Positions 6,798 through 14,638 of a stretch of DNA of 28,475 bases are shown here, piece by piece. The DNA comes from JAUPTX01 sp964550665. Lineage in GTDB: Bacteria; Patescibacteriota; Minisyncoccia; Phycocordibacterales; CSBR16-119. Each line of letters starts with the position of its first letter. Position 1 is the first letter of the stretch. The notes under the pieces are model-generated. The model saw nothing but the letters and a program-made list of their open reading frames with translations. It made no database searches and was not told where the DNA came from. Position numbers and translations under genes: made by a program. The DNA is taken from NCBI GenBank assembly GCA_964550665.1, contig CAZJZW010000007.1, positions 1-28,475 of the forward strand. Reading direction: 5' to 3'.

Positions 6798-7844
6798 TTA
6801 TCTTTTTACTTTACCTTCTATTCGCCGAAGGTAATTTTTCTTATACTGATTCCCATGTTCTTGTTTTCGATCTCGTCTGATCAAGAAGCTGTTCATTTTA
6901 GCTGGAAGTTTATCGCAAACTTTACAGAAAGCTGAACAATATCCTTTTAATTTATGTAGACAGTCATCACACGACAAGTGAAGCACGTGACAATTTTTAT
7001 TTTTACAATGTCGGTGCTCGTCTGTTTTATTTTTATCACACAAATGACACACTGAGATTATCTCGTCGCCCACTTTTTCACCGAGTCTTTCATCGAAGAC
7101 GAAGTTTTTTCCTAAAAATTTATTTGGCAAACCTTTTTCTTTTACTTGGTGAGCGTAATTAATAACTCCACCCTTAACGTGTTTAACATTTTTAAAACCA
7201 TTGTGCTTCATCCACGCTGAAGCTTTTTCACATCTGATTCCTCCCGTGCAGTACAGCAAAATCTCTTCATCTTTTTCATCACGAAACATTTCATCAACTT
7301 TTTGAAGTTGCTCTCGAAATGTATCTACCGGCATAATCTTTGCGTTTTCAAAATGCCCGATTTCAGCTTCATAGAAATTTCTCATGTCTATCACAGTTAC
7401 ACCTTTGTCTATCATTGCATTCACTTCTTCTGCCGTAGCGTACTCACCAGTGTTTCCTGGATCAAATGTTTCATCATCGAGTCCATCTGCAACAATTTTT
7501 GGACGAACTTTTACAATAAGTTTTAAGAAGCTTGATTGACCACGTTCTTCAACGGCGATCTTATATGGCACACCAGCAAATTCTGGAATGGATTGGATAA
7601 AGGTATTAAACATTTCAAAGTTTGTTTCTGGCACATTCATCTGCGCATTGATTCCCTCTTTCGCGATATAAATTCTTCCAAGACAACCGAGCTTTTCAAA
7701 ATTAGCAAAGAGAAAATCCCGCATTGCTTTTGGGTCAGCAATTTTTACATATTTATAGAAAGAAAGAGTTTTACGTCGAAAATCTTCTTTTTCAATAGCC
7801 TGTAAAAGCTCTTCTTTTGATTTAGTATTTACCAGTTTTTTCAT
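6798..7844 (-). CDS. trhO: tRNA uridine-34 hydroxylase, rhodanese-like
   Basis: A 348-residue member of the TrhO/YceA family, which hydroxylates uridine 34 (to ho5U) in the wobble position of some tRNAs. The N-terminal acylphosphatase-like domain (about 25-115) has the family text YIAKEGINAQMNVP. The rhodanese domain (about 130-235) carries the active-site loop CTGGIRCEK, with Cys199 as the catalytic cysteine and Cys205 next to it, followed by HVKGGVINY. The C-terminus is rich in Cys and His (CHLC, CKNKNC, CDDC, CSAFC, CKVC), as usual in the longer family members, and probably binds metal. The gene follows the helicase-nuclease gene by 22 bases on the same strand and is probably co-transcribed. 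It has no Shine-Dalgarno sequence. Confidence 0.93.
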   Translation of the reverse strand: MKKLVNTKSKEELLQAIEKEDFRRKTLSFYKYVKIADPKAMRDFLFANFEKLGCLGRIYIAKEGINAQMNVPETNFEMFNTFIQSIPEFAGVPYKIAVEERGQSSFLKLIVKVRPKIVADGLDDETFDPGNTGEYATAEEVNAMIDKGVTVIDMRNFYEAEIGHFENAKIMPVDTFREQLQKVDEMFRDEKDEEILLYCTGGIRCEKASAWMKHNGFKNVKHVKGGVINYAHQVKEKGLPNKFLGKNFVFDERLGEKVGDEIISVCHLCDKNKTDEHRHCKNKNCHVLHLSCDDCLHKLKGYCSAFCKVCDKLPAKMNSFLIRRDRKQEHGNQYKKNYLRRIEGKVKR

Positions 7845-7866
7845 AAATTTTTAGGTCTTTGGAAGT

Positions 7867-10854
7867 TTACTGCTTCTTGTAAATCTCTGCAAGCTTACAA
7901 TACTCACAGACTTCACCTGACTTCCACGGCTTAAAATTACACTCACGGTTTACCCAATCTCCATTTGAAAGAAGTTGGTCAAAGTCGTTTATATCTTTTG
8001 TGAGAGCTCTCACATCTTCTAGGCCGATCGTGGTTACATACATCGCGTCTTTTTGACCTTCGCCTTCTAAAAATTCAAGTCGTGATTCCAAAACGTGTGT
8101 TTCGCCTTGACTAGTCCTGTCGATGAGATATGTATACATCGCAAGTTGGCGACGATAGTTCGACATTCGACCTTCTTCTGTATCTTTTTCAATCTCTCCT
8201 TTTTTCTTAACACTACCAGTTTTAAAATCTGTTACTCTTACAGTGCCTTCTTCTATCATTTCAACTAAATCTATCTTCCCTGTTATTTGAAGATGTTCAA
8301 AATCTGCATCGCGGTAAAAAATAGACTTTTCACTTTCATATACCTCAGCAAGATTTGGCAATCTTTTTTCTATCCAACTCATGACTAGACTTTCTGCTTC
8401 TTTTTTCATACGAGAAATTTCCGTTTCCGTAAAACCACGAAGTTTTTCGGCTTTTTCTTCAATAGCTTTTTTAATCGATGAAGTATTTGGCTTTATTTTT
8501 TTCTTCAATACTTTTTCGAGAGTTCCATGAACCAAATTCCCAAATTCCAAACTCATCGTTTGAGGCTCTGGAAGCTTTAAAAAATTCCTGAAATACCACT
8601 TCCAAGGACATTCAAAGAAATTGTTTAGGTGAGTTACTGCGATTTTATGTTTGTGATATTCATCTTTCACCAATTCTGCTAACTTAATTTTCGTTACCGG
8701 ATCCTCAAACTTTTTACCACTTTTCACAAACATATCTATCCCCTGACTCATAATATACTTTTCATTATCTCTAAAAGATTCTCGATCAAAAAGCTCTGCA
8801 GGTAAATCAGATATAATATGGCTCATCTCTAAGGGTGCGCCAGTATAACTCGACACTGAATATGAAAGTGTACAATATTTTTTCGCACGGGTTATAGCAA
8901 CATACAGCTCACGCTTCACTACTTCTTCATCTTTTTTATGTTCCATTTGTTTTATTTTTTCTGGAAGCGTAAAAGAAGCATTCTTTTTCCCTAAAAGATT
9001 TTTTTCATCAAGATGACAGATGTACACTGATTCAAACTCTAAACCTTTTGAACTGTGGAGCGTCATAACCTTAACTCCGCTATCTGATTCGAAAACAGCC
9101 AAGGGAATGTCGGTGTCGTATTCTTTCAAGCGATCAATGAACAAAAGAAAATCATTTAGATTTAATTTTGGATTTTTCTCGACTTCAGAAATAACTAGAT
9201 GAAGAAGTGTCCGAATAATCTCAATACGTTTCGTTAATTCTTTATGATCCCTTGCTGTTTTAATCAGAAATTCTTCACCAACTTTTTGGATAAGACTATG
9301 AATATCTCCTAGATTAGACTCTTCTAAGAACACCGCTAAGAGTTTACCAAATTCTCCAATACTTTCGTCAACTTCTTCATCTTCCATGCTGAGAGCGAGG
9401 AGTTTAGTTAGTGTAAGTTTTCGAGGTTCATATTTTGCTAAAAATCTGTGGGCAGAGAGGGTTGGGATTCTCGATATTGGCGAAAGTAAAAGCGGTGCGA
9501 CAATGTGCGGTGTTTCTGGGGAGGCTAGTGCCTCAAGAATTTTTATGAAATCTATCGCCTCAGGATCAGTAAATAATTTGGCTGATCCGCTTGAAGCAAC
9601 CGATAGTCCAAGATCCTCCAAAACTTTTATAGCACTTCGAACTTCTCTATTTTTAGGAACTAAAATCGCACACTCGCTTGGATCCATCCCTTTTTCAATC
9701 TTTTCTTTTATTTCAAGTCCGGCTCGAAGAATCTCATCCCTGGGATACTCTGCTTCGATAATACGAAGAGGGTGAGCATCTTTGTTTTGAGAAAGAAGCT
9801 TGGCCTCTGACAAAGAACTTTTAAGGAGTGTGTCCGCTACGTCCAAAATCTTTTGTGTTGAACGATAATTTTCAGTGAGTGTTATCAGCTTCAAACCTTT
9901 AAAGACTTCTTTAAATCCTTCAAAATATGAAAGTGAAGCTCCACCGAAACCAAAAATGAGTTGACGGTCATCACCGACAACAAAAATATTAGGGGACTCA
10001 ACATCACCCCAGACACGCGACAAGAAATCATTTTGTACTCCCGAAGAATCTTGATGTTCATCAACAAGCACGTAAAGATATTTTTCTCTGATAGCGTCAC
10101 GAGCATCGGGAGATATTTCTACAAGTCTGACAAGTTCTTCTAAAACATCGTCATAGTCGAGTAGGTTTTTTTCTTTTTTTAATGACTCGTATAGTGAGTA
10201 AAATTTTACAACTTCTTGTGTCCGTTCAAGTCCTTCAATTTTTCTTAATGCTTCTTGTTTTAATTTTCCTTTACTCTCGCCTCTCGTTGAAATATTTGAT
10301 TCATCATTTTTAATATTATTTATTTCTTTTTTTATCTCCAGCAAAAAATCATCAGGACTTAAACGCTCTCGTTTTAAAAGAGAAATAAGGGACTTGATAT
10401 CGCGAAAGTAAAGAGACTTATTTGTACGAGTGGTGAGGTGTTCCCATTCATTGTTAGATAAAATAAAATCAGAAAGAGATATCGCCTCGACGTCATCGAT
10501 AAGTTTTGGTTGCTCTACATAGCCGAGAACTTCAAAATTTTGCTCGATGAATTTCATCGCAAAACTATGGAAGGTTGAAACCTCAACTTTTAAAGATGCC
10601 CCACCAATATATTTTCGAAGACGTTCTCTCATCGCACTCACGCCAGAATTGGTGAAGGTAAGACAAAGGATACCATCAGATTCTGTATCTGTTTTTCTGA
10701 GAATATTTGCGATGCGAAGGGAGAGGATTTGAGTCTTTCCTGTTCCGGGACCAGCAATAACCATCACCGGACCGTCAATCGTGTCTACAGCCTCTTTTTG
10801 AGCTTTATTTAGCTTATTGTAGCCTTCGAAGAAAGCCTGTTCGTCTCTTTTCAT
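7867..10854 (-). CDS. UvrD-family DNA helicase fused to a Cas4/AddB-type Fe-S PD-(D/E)XK nuclease
   Basis: A 995-residue superfamily 1A helicase. Walker A is AGPGTGKT (34-41); Walker B is VLVDEHQD, with His where UvrD usually has Phe or Tyr. Later motifs include GDDRQLIFGFGGAS (motif III), LHSSKGLEFESVYI (motif V) and YVAITRAKK (motif VI). From about residue 735 a RecB-type nuclease domain follows: Asp862 in GKIDLVE, and Asp876 and Lys878 in DFKTG. One cysteine lies before the nuclease core (Cys749, ECPWKWYF) and three at the very end (Cys972, Cys983, Cys986); this 1+3 layout holds a 4Fe-4S cluster in AddB, AdnA and Cas4. It probably processes DNA double-strand ends or recombination intermediates, like AdnA/AddA-type enzymes. 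It heads a two-gene unit with trhO and its mRNA is predicted leaderless. I see no AdnB/AddB-type partner in the window. Confidence 0.92.
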   Translation of the reverse strand: MKRDEQAFFEGYNKLNKAQKEAVDTIDGPVMVIAGPGTGKTQILSLRIANILRKTDTESDGILCLTFTNSGVSAMRERLRKYIGGASLKVEVSTFHSFAMKFIEQNFEVLGYVEQPKLIDDVEAISLSDFILSNNEWEHLTTRTNKSLYFRDIKSLISLLKRERLSPDDFLLEIKKEINNIKNDESNISTRGESKGKLKQEALRKIEGLERTQEVVKFYSLYESLKKEKNLLDYDDVLEELVRLVEISPDARDAIREKYLYVLVDEHQDSSGVQNDFLSRVWGDVESPNIFVVGDDRQLIFGFGGASLSYFEGFKEVFKGLKLITLTENYRSTQKILDVADTLLKSSLSEAKLLSQNKDAHPLRIIEAEYPRDEILRAGLEIKEKIEKGMDPSECAILVPKNREVRSAIKVLEDLGLSVASSGSAKLFTDPEAIDFIKILEALASPETPHIVAPLLLSPISRIPTLSAHRFLAKYEPRKLTLTKLLALSMEDEEVDESIGEFGKLLAVFLEESNLGDIHSLIQKVGEEFLIKTARDHKELTKRIEIIRTLLHLVISEVEKNPKLNLNDFLLFIDRLKEYDTDIPLAVFESDSGVKVMTLHSSKGLEFESVYICHLDEKNLLGKKNASFTLPEKIKQMEHKKDEEVVKRELYVAITRAKKYCTLSYSVSSYTGAPLEMSHIISDLPAELFDRESFRDNEKYIMSQGIDMFVKSGKKFEDPVTKIKLAELVKDEYHKHKIAVTHLNNFFECPWKWYFRNFLKLPEPQTMSLEFGNLVHGTLEKVLKKKIKPNTSSIKKAIEEKAEKLRGFTETEISRMKKEAESLVMSWIEKRLPNLAEVYESEKSIFYRDADFEHLQITGKIDLVEMIEEGTVRVTDFKTGSVKKKGEIEKDTEEGRMSNYRRQLAMYTYLIDRTSQGETHVLESRLEFLEGEGQKDAMYVTTIGLEDVRALTKDINDFDQLLSNGDWVNRECNFKPWKSGEVCEYCKLAEIYKKQ

Positions 10855-10860
10855 GCCCTG

Positions 10861-10869
10861 ATTATAGCA
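10861..10869 (-). promoter_or_regulatory. Extended -10 promoter of the helicase-trhO unit; predicts a leaderless mRNA
   Basis: On the minus strand the sequence reads TGCTATAATcagggcATG: an extended -10 (TGn plus TATAAT) with exactly six bases to the ATG. The -35 region is weak, which is usual when TGn is present. Confidence 0.7.
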
Positions 10870-10908
10870 TAAGGACTAAGGTCGGTTTATAATAAGAAAA
10901 AAGTACAC

Positions 10909-11151
10909 ATGGATACAGTAAAATCCACCTTCACCTTGGAACGTTTTCCAAATGAAAGAAGGAATGGGAAAATAAAATTTTACTTTTCTCTTTTTATGGA
11001 TGATAGTATTGGCCTCGTTGTAACTATTGGCAAGAAAGAATACAAAATGGTTACATTTTCAGATATTGAAGAACTCAAAACAAAGGCCGGTGGATTTACT
11101 CTAACCGAAGAAGAAATAATGTTCGCCTCTCGGATACTACATCAAATCTGA
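10909..11151 (+). CDS. Small protein of unknown function
   Basis: An 80-residue soluble protein. It has alternating strands in the first half (TFTLERFP, IKFYFSLFMDD, SIGLVVTIGKKEYKMVTF) and a helical second half (DIEELKTKAGG, LTEEEIMFASRILHQI), so it looks like a compact alpha/beta domain. No Cys, signal peptide or catalytic motif is visible and I do not recognise the family. It is transcribed divergently from the helicase gene. A TATAAT at 10888-10893 lies 15 bases before the ATG, giving a short leader of about nine bases without a Shine-Dalgarno sequence. Its stop codon lies inside the terminator hairpin. Coding is supported by the promoter, terminator and a plausible protein sequence. Confidence 0.7.
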   Translation: MDTVKSTFTLERFPNERRNGKIKFYFSLFMDDSIGLVVTIGKKEYKMVTFSDIEELKTKAGGFTLTEEEIMFASRILHQI

Positions 11152-11166
11152 GAGGTTTTTATTTTT
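11126..11166 (+). terminator. Terminator overlapping the stop codon of the 80-residue gene
   Basis: CCTCTC (11126-11131) pairs with GAGAGG (11150-11155), extended by GA/TC after one mismatch, followed by TTTTTATTTTTG. The TGA stop (11149-11151) is part of the 3' arm. Confidence 0.8.
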
Positions 11167-12994
11167 GTTTATAAAGCCAAGTATTATACTTGTTTACCAT
11201 TGCTTCAAAGCTTTTTGAGTTGTTCGCTATTTTTTCTTTTCCGTGAACAAGTTCTATCCTTGCACCAATATCATTTGTATTTTTAGTTTTTACAGATTTT
11301 ATTTTTTCTATTCTATCTTTTGCTGTTTTAATGACTTGTTGTTTGCTTCTCATTATAGATTTTACGAACGGGTCAGAAGACAGTTTTTTACCAGTGGCTA
11401 TTTTTACAAATTCAGGAAAAGTTTTTGACATAGCAAGCTTCCAAACTTTTAACATTTCTTTTCCAATGTTTTTGTTGTCTACAATATATCCATATTTCTT
11501 GAAGAAATATTCTCTCCATTGAGTAAGTGCAAGTTCAGCAAGACCATAACCGTGATATGAGCATGTACTCTCCCAAGAATAAATATGTGGAACATTTAAA
11601 AGACCGACTGAATTATATTTAAAGGCAGAAAAATTATTCCTAACCTTTTTTGCGATACTGATGACTTTTTCTTTTGTTAAATTTTTTGTTTCATATATCT
11701 CTTTCTCAAAATACATGACACTCATAATTCCCATCATACGAAGAGGTGAAAAGGCGTGTAGTTTTTCCAATTTTCTTTCAAATAAATCAAATGGATAACT
11801 TTTACCATCTTTATTTTTAGCATATCTCGTTTTCCATTCAATACTTGAGAAAATCGTATCCATAAACATACTTTGTGTTTCTGCCCAAGCAGTTGAGCCT
11901 GGCGGGTATTCATTATTTACACATATATCTTTCATGTCAGAGTTTAAATAGTGTGCTGCGTGTCCACCTTCGTGAAATAAAGTATGGATACCATCTTCTC
12001 CGGCACCTATTGTTCCTGGAACAAGGTTACAAGTAAAATTCGCTTGACCAGAAATTCTCTTATTGCCGTCAAAACTAATTAATTCTGGCCAATGACAAAA
12101 ACCATTAGAATATTTACCCTTTCTATCTAATAAATCTAGTTTGATTTTACTTCCTCTAAAGTTAATACCAAGATTGGCAAATGTTTTAGTCCAAACATCT
12201 AGCGCTGTTTCGAATTGAAAATAAGGATCTTCTTCTTTTTCAAAAGAAGCAGATATCATATACGAGAAGTTCCATGGCTTTTTCATTTTTGGATTACCTT
12301 CTGCTATTTTAGCAACTTCTCCAAAGGCTGATTTAGTTTTTTCAAAAATATTATCAAATATTTCAAAAAGGTCTTTTTTTGTCATACCTTCTTCAACAAA
12401 AACTTTGTATGCGTAAAAATCTTCAAACCCTAATTTATGGGCGAACTCATTGAGCAAAGCTACATAAGTAAGATAGTCTTCAATAAATAGTGGCGCACAT
12501 TCTTGTAGAGCTTCGTATGAAGCCTTTCGAATATTTTCATCATCTTCAATACCAACCATAAGACTGAGTTTACCTTTTGAAGCCGGAATAAAGTTACCAG
12601 TCTTTGGATCTTTATAACCATAAGAAAACTCACCCTGATCTTTTTTAATTTTTGCTTCCAGCTTCATGATTTTGTCTTTTAGTTCAAGTAACTCTTTTGG
12701 TGTCTGCCAAACACTAAAAAATCTTTTCCATAGCAAAAATCTTTCTTTTAGTTTGATGTTAGAAATTTGAGAAAATTTAGTTACTTTGCTCGATATATTT
12801 ATATCTGCCCGAAACTCATTTAATTTATTTTTTGCAGCAGTAAGTTTATCATCGACGGAGTGGTCTCCCATATATGAGACCCAGTATAAATCTTCAAATG
12901 ATTTGTGTAATTTAAAGTATTGTTTGTTTAAAGAATCCAGGAATGTTTCAGCTTCTTTATTTGTTACTTTTTCTGTCTTCGTAATTATTTTCAT
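11159..12994 (-). CDS. pepF: Oligoendopeptidase F-like M3 metallopeptidase
   Basis: A cytoplasmic zinc peptidase of family M3 that cuts short peptides, likely peptide scavenging and turnover. I place the start at the ATG at 12994 (MKIITKTEKVTNKEAETF), giving 611 residues, the usual size for the family. The longer frame upstream only reads through msrB in another phase. The zinc motif is HEGGH (His341, Glu342, His345) within HTLFHEGGHAAHYL; the third ligand should be the Glu about 25 residues later in STAWAETQSMFMD. The C-terminal part has the family's YGYGLAELALTQWREYFFKKYG-like substrate-binding helix (seen in shorter form as HGYGLAELALTQW). It begins 10 bases after the msrB stop as the third gene of sodA-msrB-pepF, with no Shine-Dalgarno sequence. 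Confidence 0.93.
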   Translation of the reverse strand: MKIITKTEKVTNKEAETFLDSLNKQYFKLHKSFEDLYWVSYMGDHSVDDKLTAAKNKLNEFRADINISSKVTKFSQISNIKLKERFLLWKRFFSVWQTPKELLELKDKIMKLEAKIKKDQGEFSYGYKDPKTGNFIPASKGKLSLMVGIEDDENIRKASYEALQECAPLFIEDYLTYVALLNEFAHKLGFEDFYAYKVFVEEGMTKKDLFEIFDNIFEKTKSAFGEVAKIAEGNPKMKKPWNFSYMISASFEKEEDPYFQFETALDVWTKTFANLGINFRGSKIKLDLLDRKGKYSNGFCHWPELISFDGNKRISGQANFTCNLVPGTIGAGEDGIHTLFHEGGHAAHYLNSDMKDICVNNEYPPGSTAWAETQSMFMDTIFSSIEWKTRYAKNKDGKSYPFDLFERKLEKLHAFSPLRMMGIMSVMYFEKEIYETKNLTKEKVISIAKKVRNNFSAFKYNSVGLLNVPHIYSWESTCSYHGYGLAELALTQWREYFFKKYGYIVDNKNIGKEMLKVWKLAMSKTFPEFVKIATGKKLSSDPFVKSIMRSKQQVIKTAKDRIEKIKSVKTKNTNDIGARIELVHGKEKIANNSKSFEAMVNKYNTWLYKQK

Positions 12995-13004
12995 ATCGTT
13001 TTTA

Positions 13005-13382
13005 TTAATCTTTTTTAAAATCAAGTGAGCAGGAATTGATGCAATATCTCTCACCTGTTGTTGCTGGGCCGTCATTAAATACATGACCCAAGTGAGCACC
13101 ACAATTTTTACACTGAACCTCAGTGCGAGACATACCATGAGTATTATCTTCGATAAGTTTTAAATGTTCTAAATTTTCCGGTTTATCAAACGATGGCCAA
13201 CCTGTACCGGATTCAAATTTCGCATCAGAAGAAAATAGGTTTTGTCCACACACTTTGCAGACATACATTCCCTTTTCTTTGTTATTCAAAAGCTCACCGG
13301 AAAAAGGCGCTTCTGTTCCCTTTTCTTGAGTAACCTTATATTCAAGCTCAGAAAGCTTTTTCTTTTTTTCTTCTAGGTCCAT
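13005..13382 (-). CDS. msrB: Peptide-methionine (R)-S-oxide reductase
   Basis: A 125-residue MsrB, which repairs the R form of methionine sulphoxide in proteins. The zinc cysteines are Cys42/Cys45 (VCKVCGQ) and Cys91/Cys94 (CKNCGAH). The family text ESGTGWPSFDKP, LGHVFNDGP and RYCINS is intact, with Cys114 as the catalytic residue. A further Cys118 stands where many MsrBs have leucine (RYCINSCSLDF); it could affect how the sulfenic acid is resolved. The length is close to the single-domain norm. The start ATG comes one base after the sodA stop, so the two genes are almost certainly translated from the same message, and pepF follows. Confidence 0.96.
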   Translation of the reverse strand: MDLEEKKKKLSELEYKVTQEKGTEAPFSGELLNNKEKGMYVCKVCGQNLFSSDAKFESGTGWPSFDKPENLEHLKLIEDNTHGMSRTEVQCKNCGAHLGHVFNDGPATTGERYCINSCSLDFKKD

Positions 13383-13383
13383 A

Positions 13384-13986
13384 TTATTTTACTTCGTTAA
13401 ATCTTCTTGAAATTTCTGTCCAATTCACCACATTCCAAAAAGCACTAATATAGTCTGCACGTTTATTTTGGTATTTTAAGTAGTACGCATGCTCCCAAAC
13501 ATCGAGTCCTAAGATTGGCAGACCCTTTTCTTTAGCGTCATCCATAAGTGGGTTATCTTGAAGTGGGGTTTGAGTTATTTTCAATTCTCCATTTGAAACG
13601 ATGAGCCAAACCCAGCCAGAACCAAAAATTCCCACCGCCACTTCTTCGAATTTTAATTTAAAATCTGGAAACGTACCGAACGACTTTTCAATCGCTACCA
13701 TAAGTTCTCCCGCTGGAACACCTCCGGCATCTGGCCCGATAATTTCCCAAAAGAAACTGTGATTCCAGTGACCACCTGTATTGTTTCTGATTGGTCGTTC
13801 AAGCTTTGAAATATTACTAAGAATTTCTTCGATAGTTTTGTTTTCCCATTCTGTTCCAATAATCGCTTTGTTTAATTTTTCTATATAGGTTTGGTGATGC
13901 TTCGTGTGATGAATCTCCATCGTTTTTGCATCAATGTGAGGTTCTAGGGCGTCGTAACTATATTTTAATTTTGGTAATTCAAACAT
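13384..13986 (-). CDS. sodA: Superoxide dismutase, Mn/Fe family
   Basis: Converts superoxide to oxygen and hydrogen peroxide. I choose the ATG at 13986 (MFELPKLKYSYDALEPH), giving 200 residues: this matches the family N-terminus and lies exactly six bases after a TATAAT box. The frame opens eight codons earlier, but that start would lie upstream of the predicted transcript. Metal ligands are visible: His26 (MEIHHTKHH), His76 (GGHWNHSFFW), Asp162 and His166 (LDVWEHAYY). The second-sphere residues look manganese-type: a Gly in GGHWNH and Gln143 in PLQDNPL, in place of the active-site Gln that iron enzymes carry near the second ligand; metal choice still needs testing. It heads the sodA-msrB-pepF unit, an oxidative-damage set. 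Confidence 0.95.
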   Translation of the reverse strand: MFELPKLKYSYDALEPHIDAKTMEIHHTKHHQTYIEKLNKAIIGTEWENKTIEEILSNISKLERPIRNNTGGHWNHSFFWEIIGPDAGGVPAGELMVAIEKSFGTFPDFKLKFEEVAVGIFGSGWVWLIVSNGELKITQTPLQDNPLMDDAKEKGLPILGLDVWEHAYYLKYQNKRADYISAFWNVVNWTEISRRFNEVK

Positions 13987-13992
13987 ATCGGT

Positions 13993-14001
13993 ATTATACC
14001 A
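13993..14001 (-). promoter_or_regulatory. Extended -10 promoter of sodA; predicts a leaderless mRNA
   Basis: On the minus strand TGGTATAATaccgatATG: TGn plus TATAAT, then six bases to the ATG. The upstream half of the promoter lies inside the mscL terminator hairpin. Confidence 0.7.
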
Positions 14002-14033
14002 AAAATCCATAACCCATGCAGGTTCTGGATTTT
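13998..14033 (-). terminator. Terminator of mscL, overlapping the sodA promoter
   Basis: AAAATCCA-t-AACC (14002-14014) pairs with GGTT-c-TGGATTTT (14021-14033) across a six-base loop, with a T-run on the minus strand. It directly follows the mscL stop (14037). Confidence 0.8.
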
Positions 14034-14036
14034 AGC

Positions 14037-14453
14037 TTATTTCTTTAAAGAATCTCTGATTTCCTTCAAAACATCGAGTTCTGTTGGTGCTTTTGGTGTT
14101 GGATTTTCTTCTTCTTTCCTTTTAAGTTTGTTTATTGCTTTTATGATAATAAATAAAGCAAATGCCACGAGAGCAAAGGCGATCAGGGCGTTAATAAACA
14201 AACCGTATGCAAAGACAGACGCCCCGGCTTCACGAGCCACTGTTACAGAAGTGAAGACAGTATCCGTTGGATTTTTCAAAATTAAAAAAAGATTACTAAA
14301 ATCTGGAAGGCTTAAAAGGCCGGAAACGATTGGCATTATCACGTCGTCAACCAAAGACTTCACAACGGTTCCAAAAGCAGTACCAATAACAATACCAACA
14401 GCCAAGTCAATCATATTCCCTTTCATTGCAAATTCCTTGAATTCCTTTAACAT
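14037..14453 (-). CDS. mscL: Large-conductance mechanosensitive channel
   Basis: A 138-residue MscL, the pentameric membrane pore that opens under high membrane tension and releases solutes during osmotic downshock. The N-terminal amphipathic helix and TM1 show the family text FKEFAMKGNMIDLAVGIVIG and FGTVVKSLVDDVIMP. A periplasmic loop (about 47-75) follows, then TM2 (FINALIAFALVAFALFIIIKAINKL) and the charged C-terminal bundle (LDVLKEIRDSLKK). Length is normal. It is a single-gene unit with its own terminator. A TATAAT box sits only four bases before the ATG, so its mRNA is at most a few bases longer than the coding region, and a plus-strand promoter for the tRNA-Ser gene overlaps its first codons. 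Confidence 0.97.
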   Translation of the reverse strand: MLKEFKEFAMKGNMIDLAVGIVIGTAFGTVVKSLVDDVIMPIVSGLLSLPDFSNLFLILKNPTDTVFTSVTVAREAGASVFAYGLFINALIAFALVAFALFIIIKAINKLKRKEEENPTPKAPTELDVLKEIRDSLKK

Positions 14454-14465
14454 ACTAATTATATT
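14437..14465 (+). promoter_or_regulatory. Promoter of tRNA-Ser, overlapping the start of mscL
   Basis: TTGAAT (14437-14442), a 17-base spacer, TATATT (14460-14465). The predicted start near 14472 is about 27 bases before the mature tRNA. Confidence 0.6.
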
Positions 14466-14498
14466 TAAACTTTTAATAAGTTTATCTTACCAAAATTT

Positions 14499-14585
14499 GG
14501 AGACGTCGCATAGCGGTCTAGTGCACTACCTTGGAAAGGTAGCAAGGTGTCAAAGCCTTCGGGAGTTCAAATCTCCCCGTCTCCG
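14499..14585 (+). tRNA. tRNA-Ser (anticodon GGA)
   Basis: A class II tRNA cloverleaf of 87 bases. The acceptor stem is GGAGACG/CGTCTCC with discriminator G. The D arm has the GG pair. The anticodon stem is CTACC/GGTAG around TTGGAAA, with anticodon GGA at 14533-14535. The long variable arm is AAGG...CCTT, and the T arm is GGGAG-TTCAAAT-CTCCC. It reads UCC and UCU codons. CCA is not encoded: the next bases are CAGG, so it must be added by the nucleotidyltransferase. Confidence 0.97.
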
Positions 14586-14592
14586 CAGGAGT

Positions 14593-14612
14593 AAAAAACC
14601 TTTAGGTTTTTT
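14593..14612 (+). terminator. Terminator-like hairpin after tRNA-Ser
   Basis: AAAAAACCT pairs with AGGTTTTTT, starting eight bases after the tRNA. The T-run forms the 3' arm. A second hairpin, GAAAGTTT/AAACTTTC, follows at 14617-14635. Confidence 0.65.
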
Positions 14613-14638
14613 AAGAGAAAGTTTGGGAAACTTTCGTA

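Noticed and set aside
12995..13138. Longer pepF frame reading back into msrB
   Set aside because: The extra 48 residues overlap msrB in another phase and look like shadow coding; the family start fits the ATG at 12994.
13987..14010. Longer sodA start eight codons upstream
   Set aside because: It would lie across and upstream of the TATAAT box; the family N-terminus and the promoter both point to the ATG at 13986.
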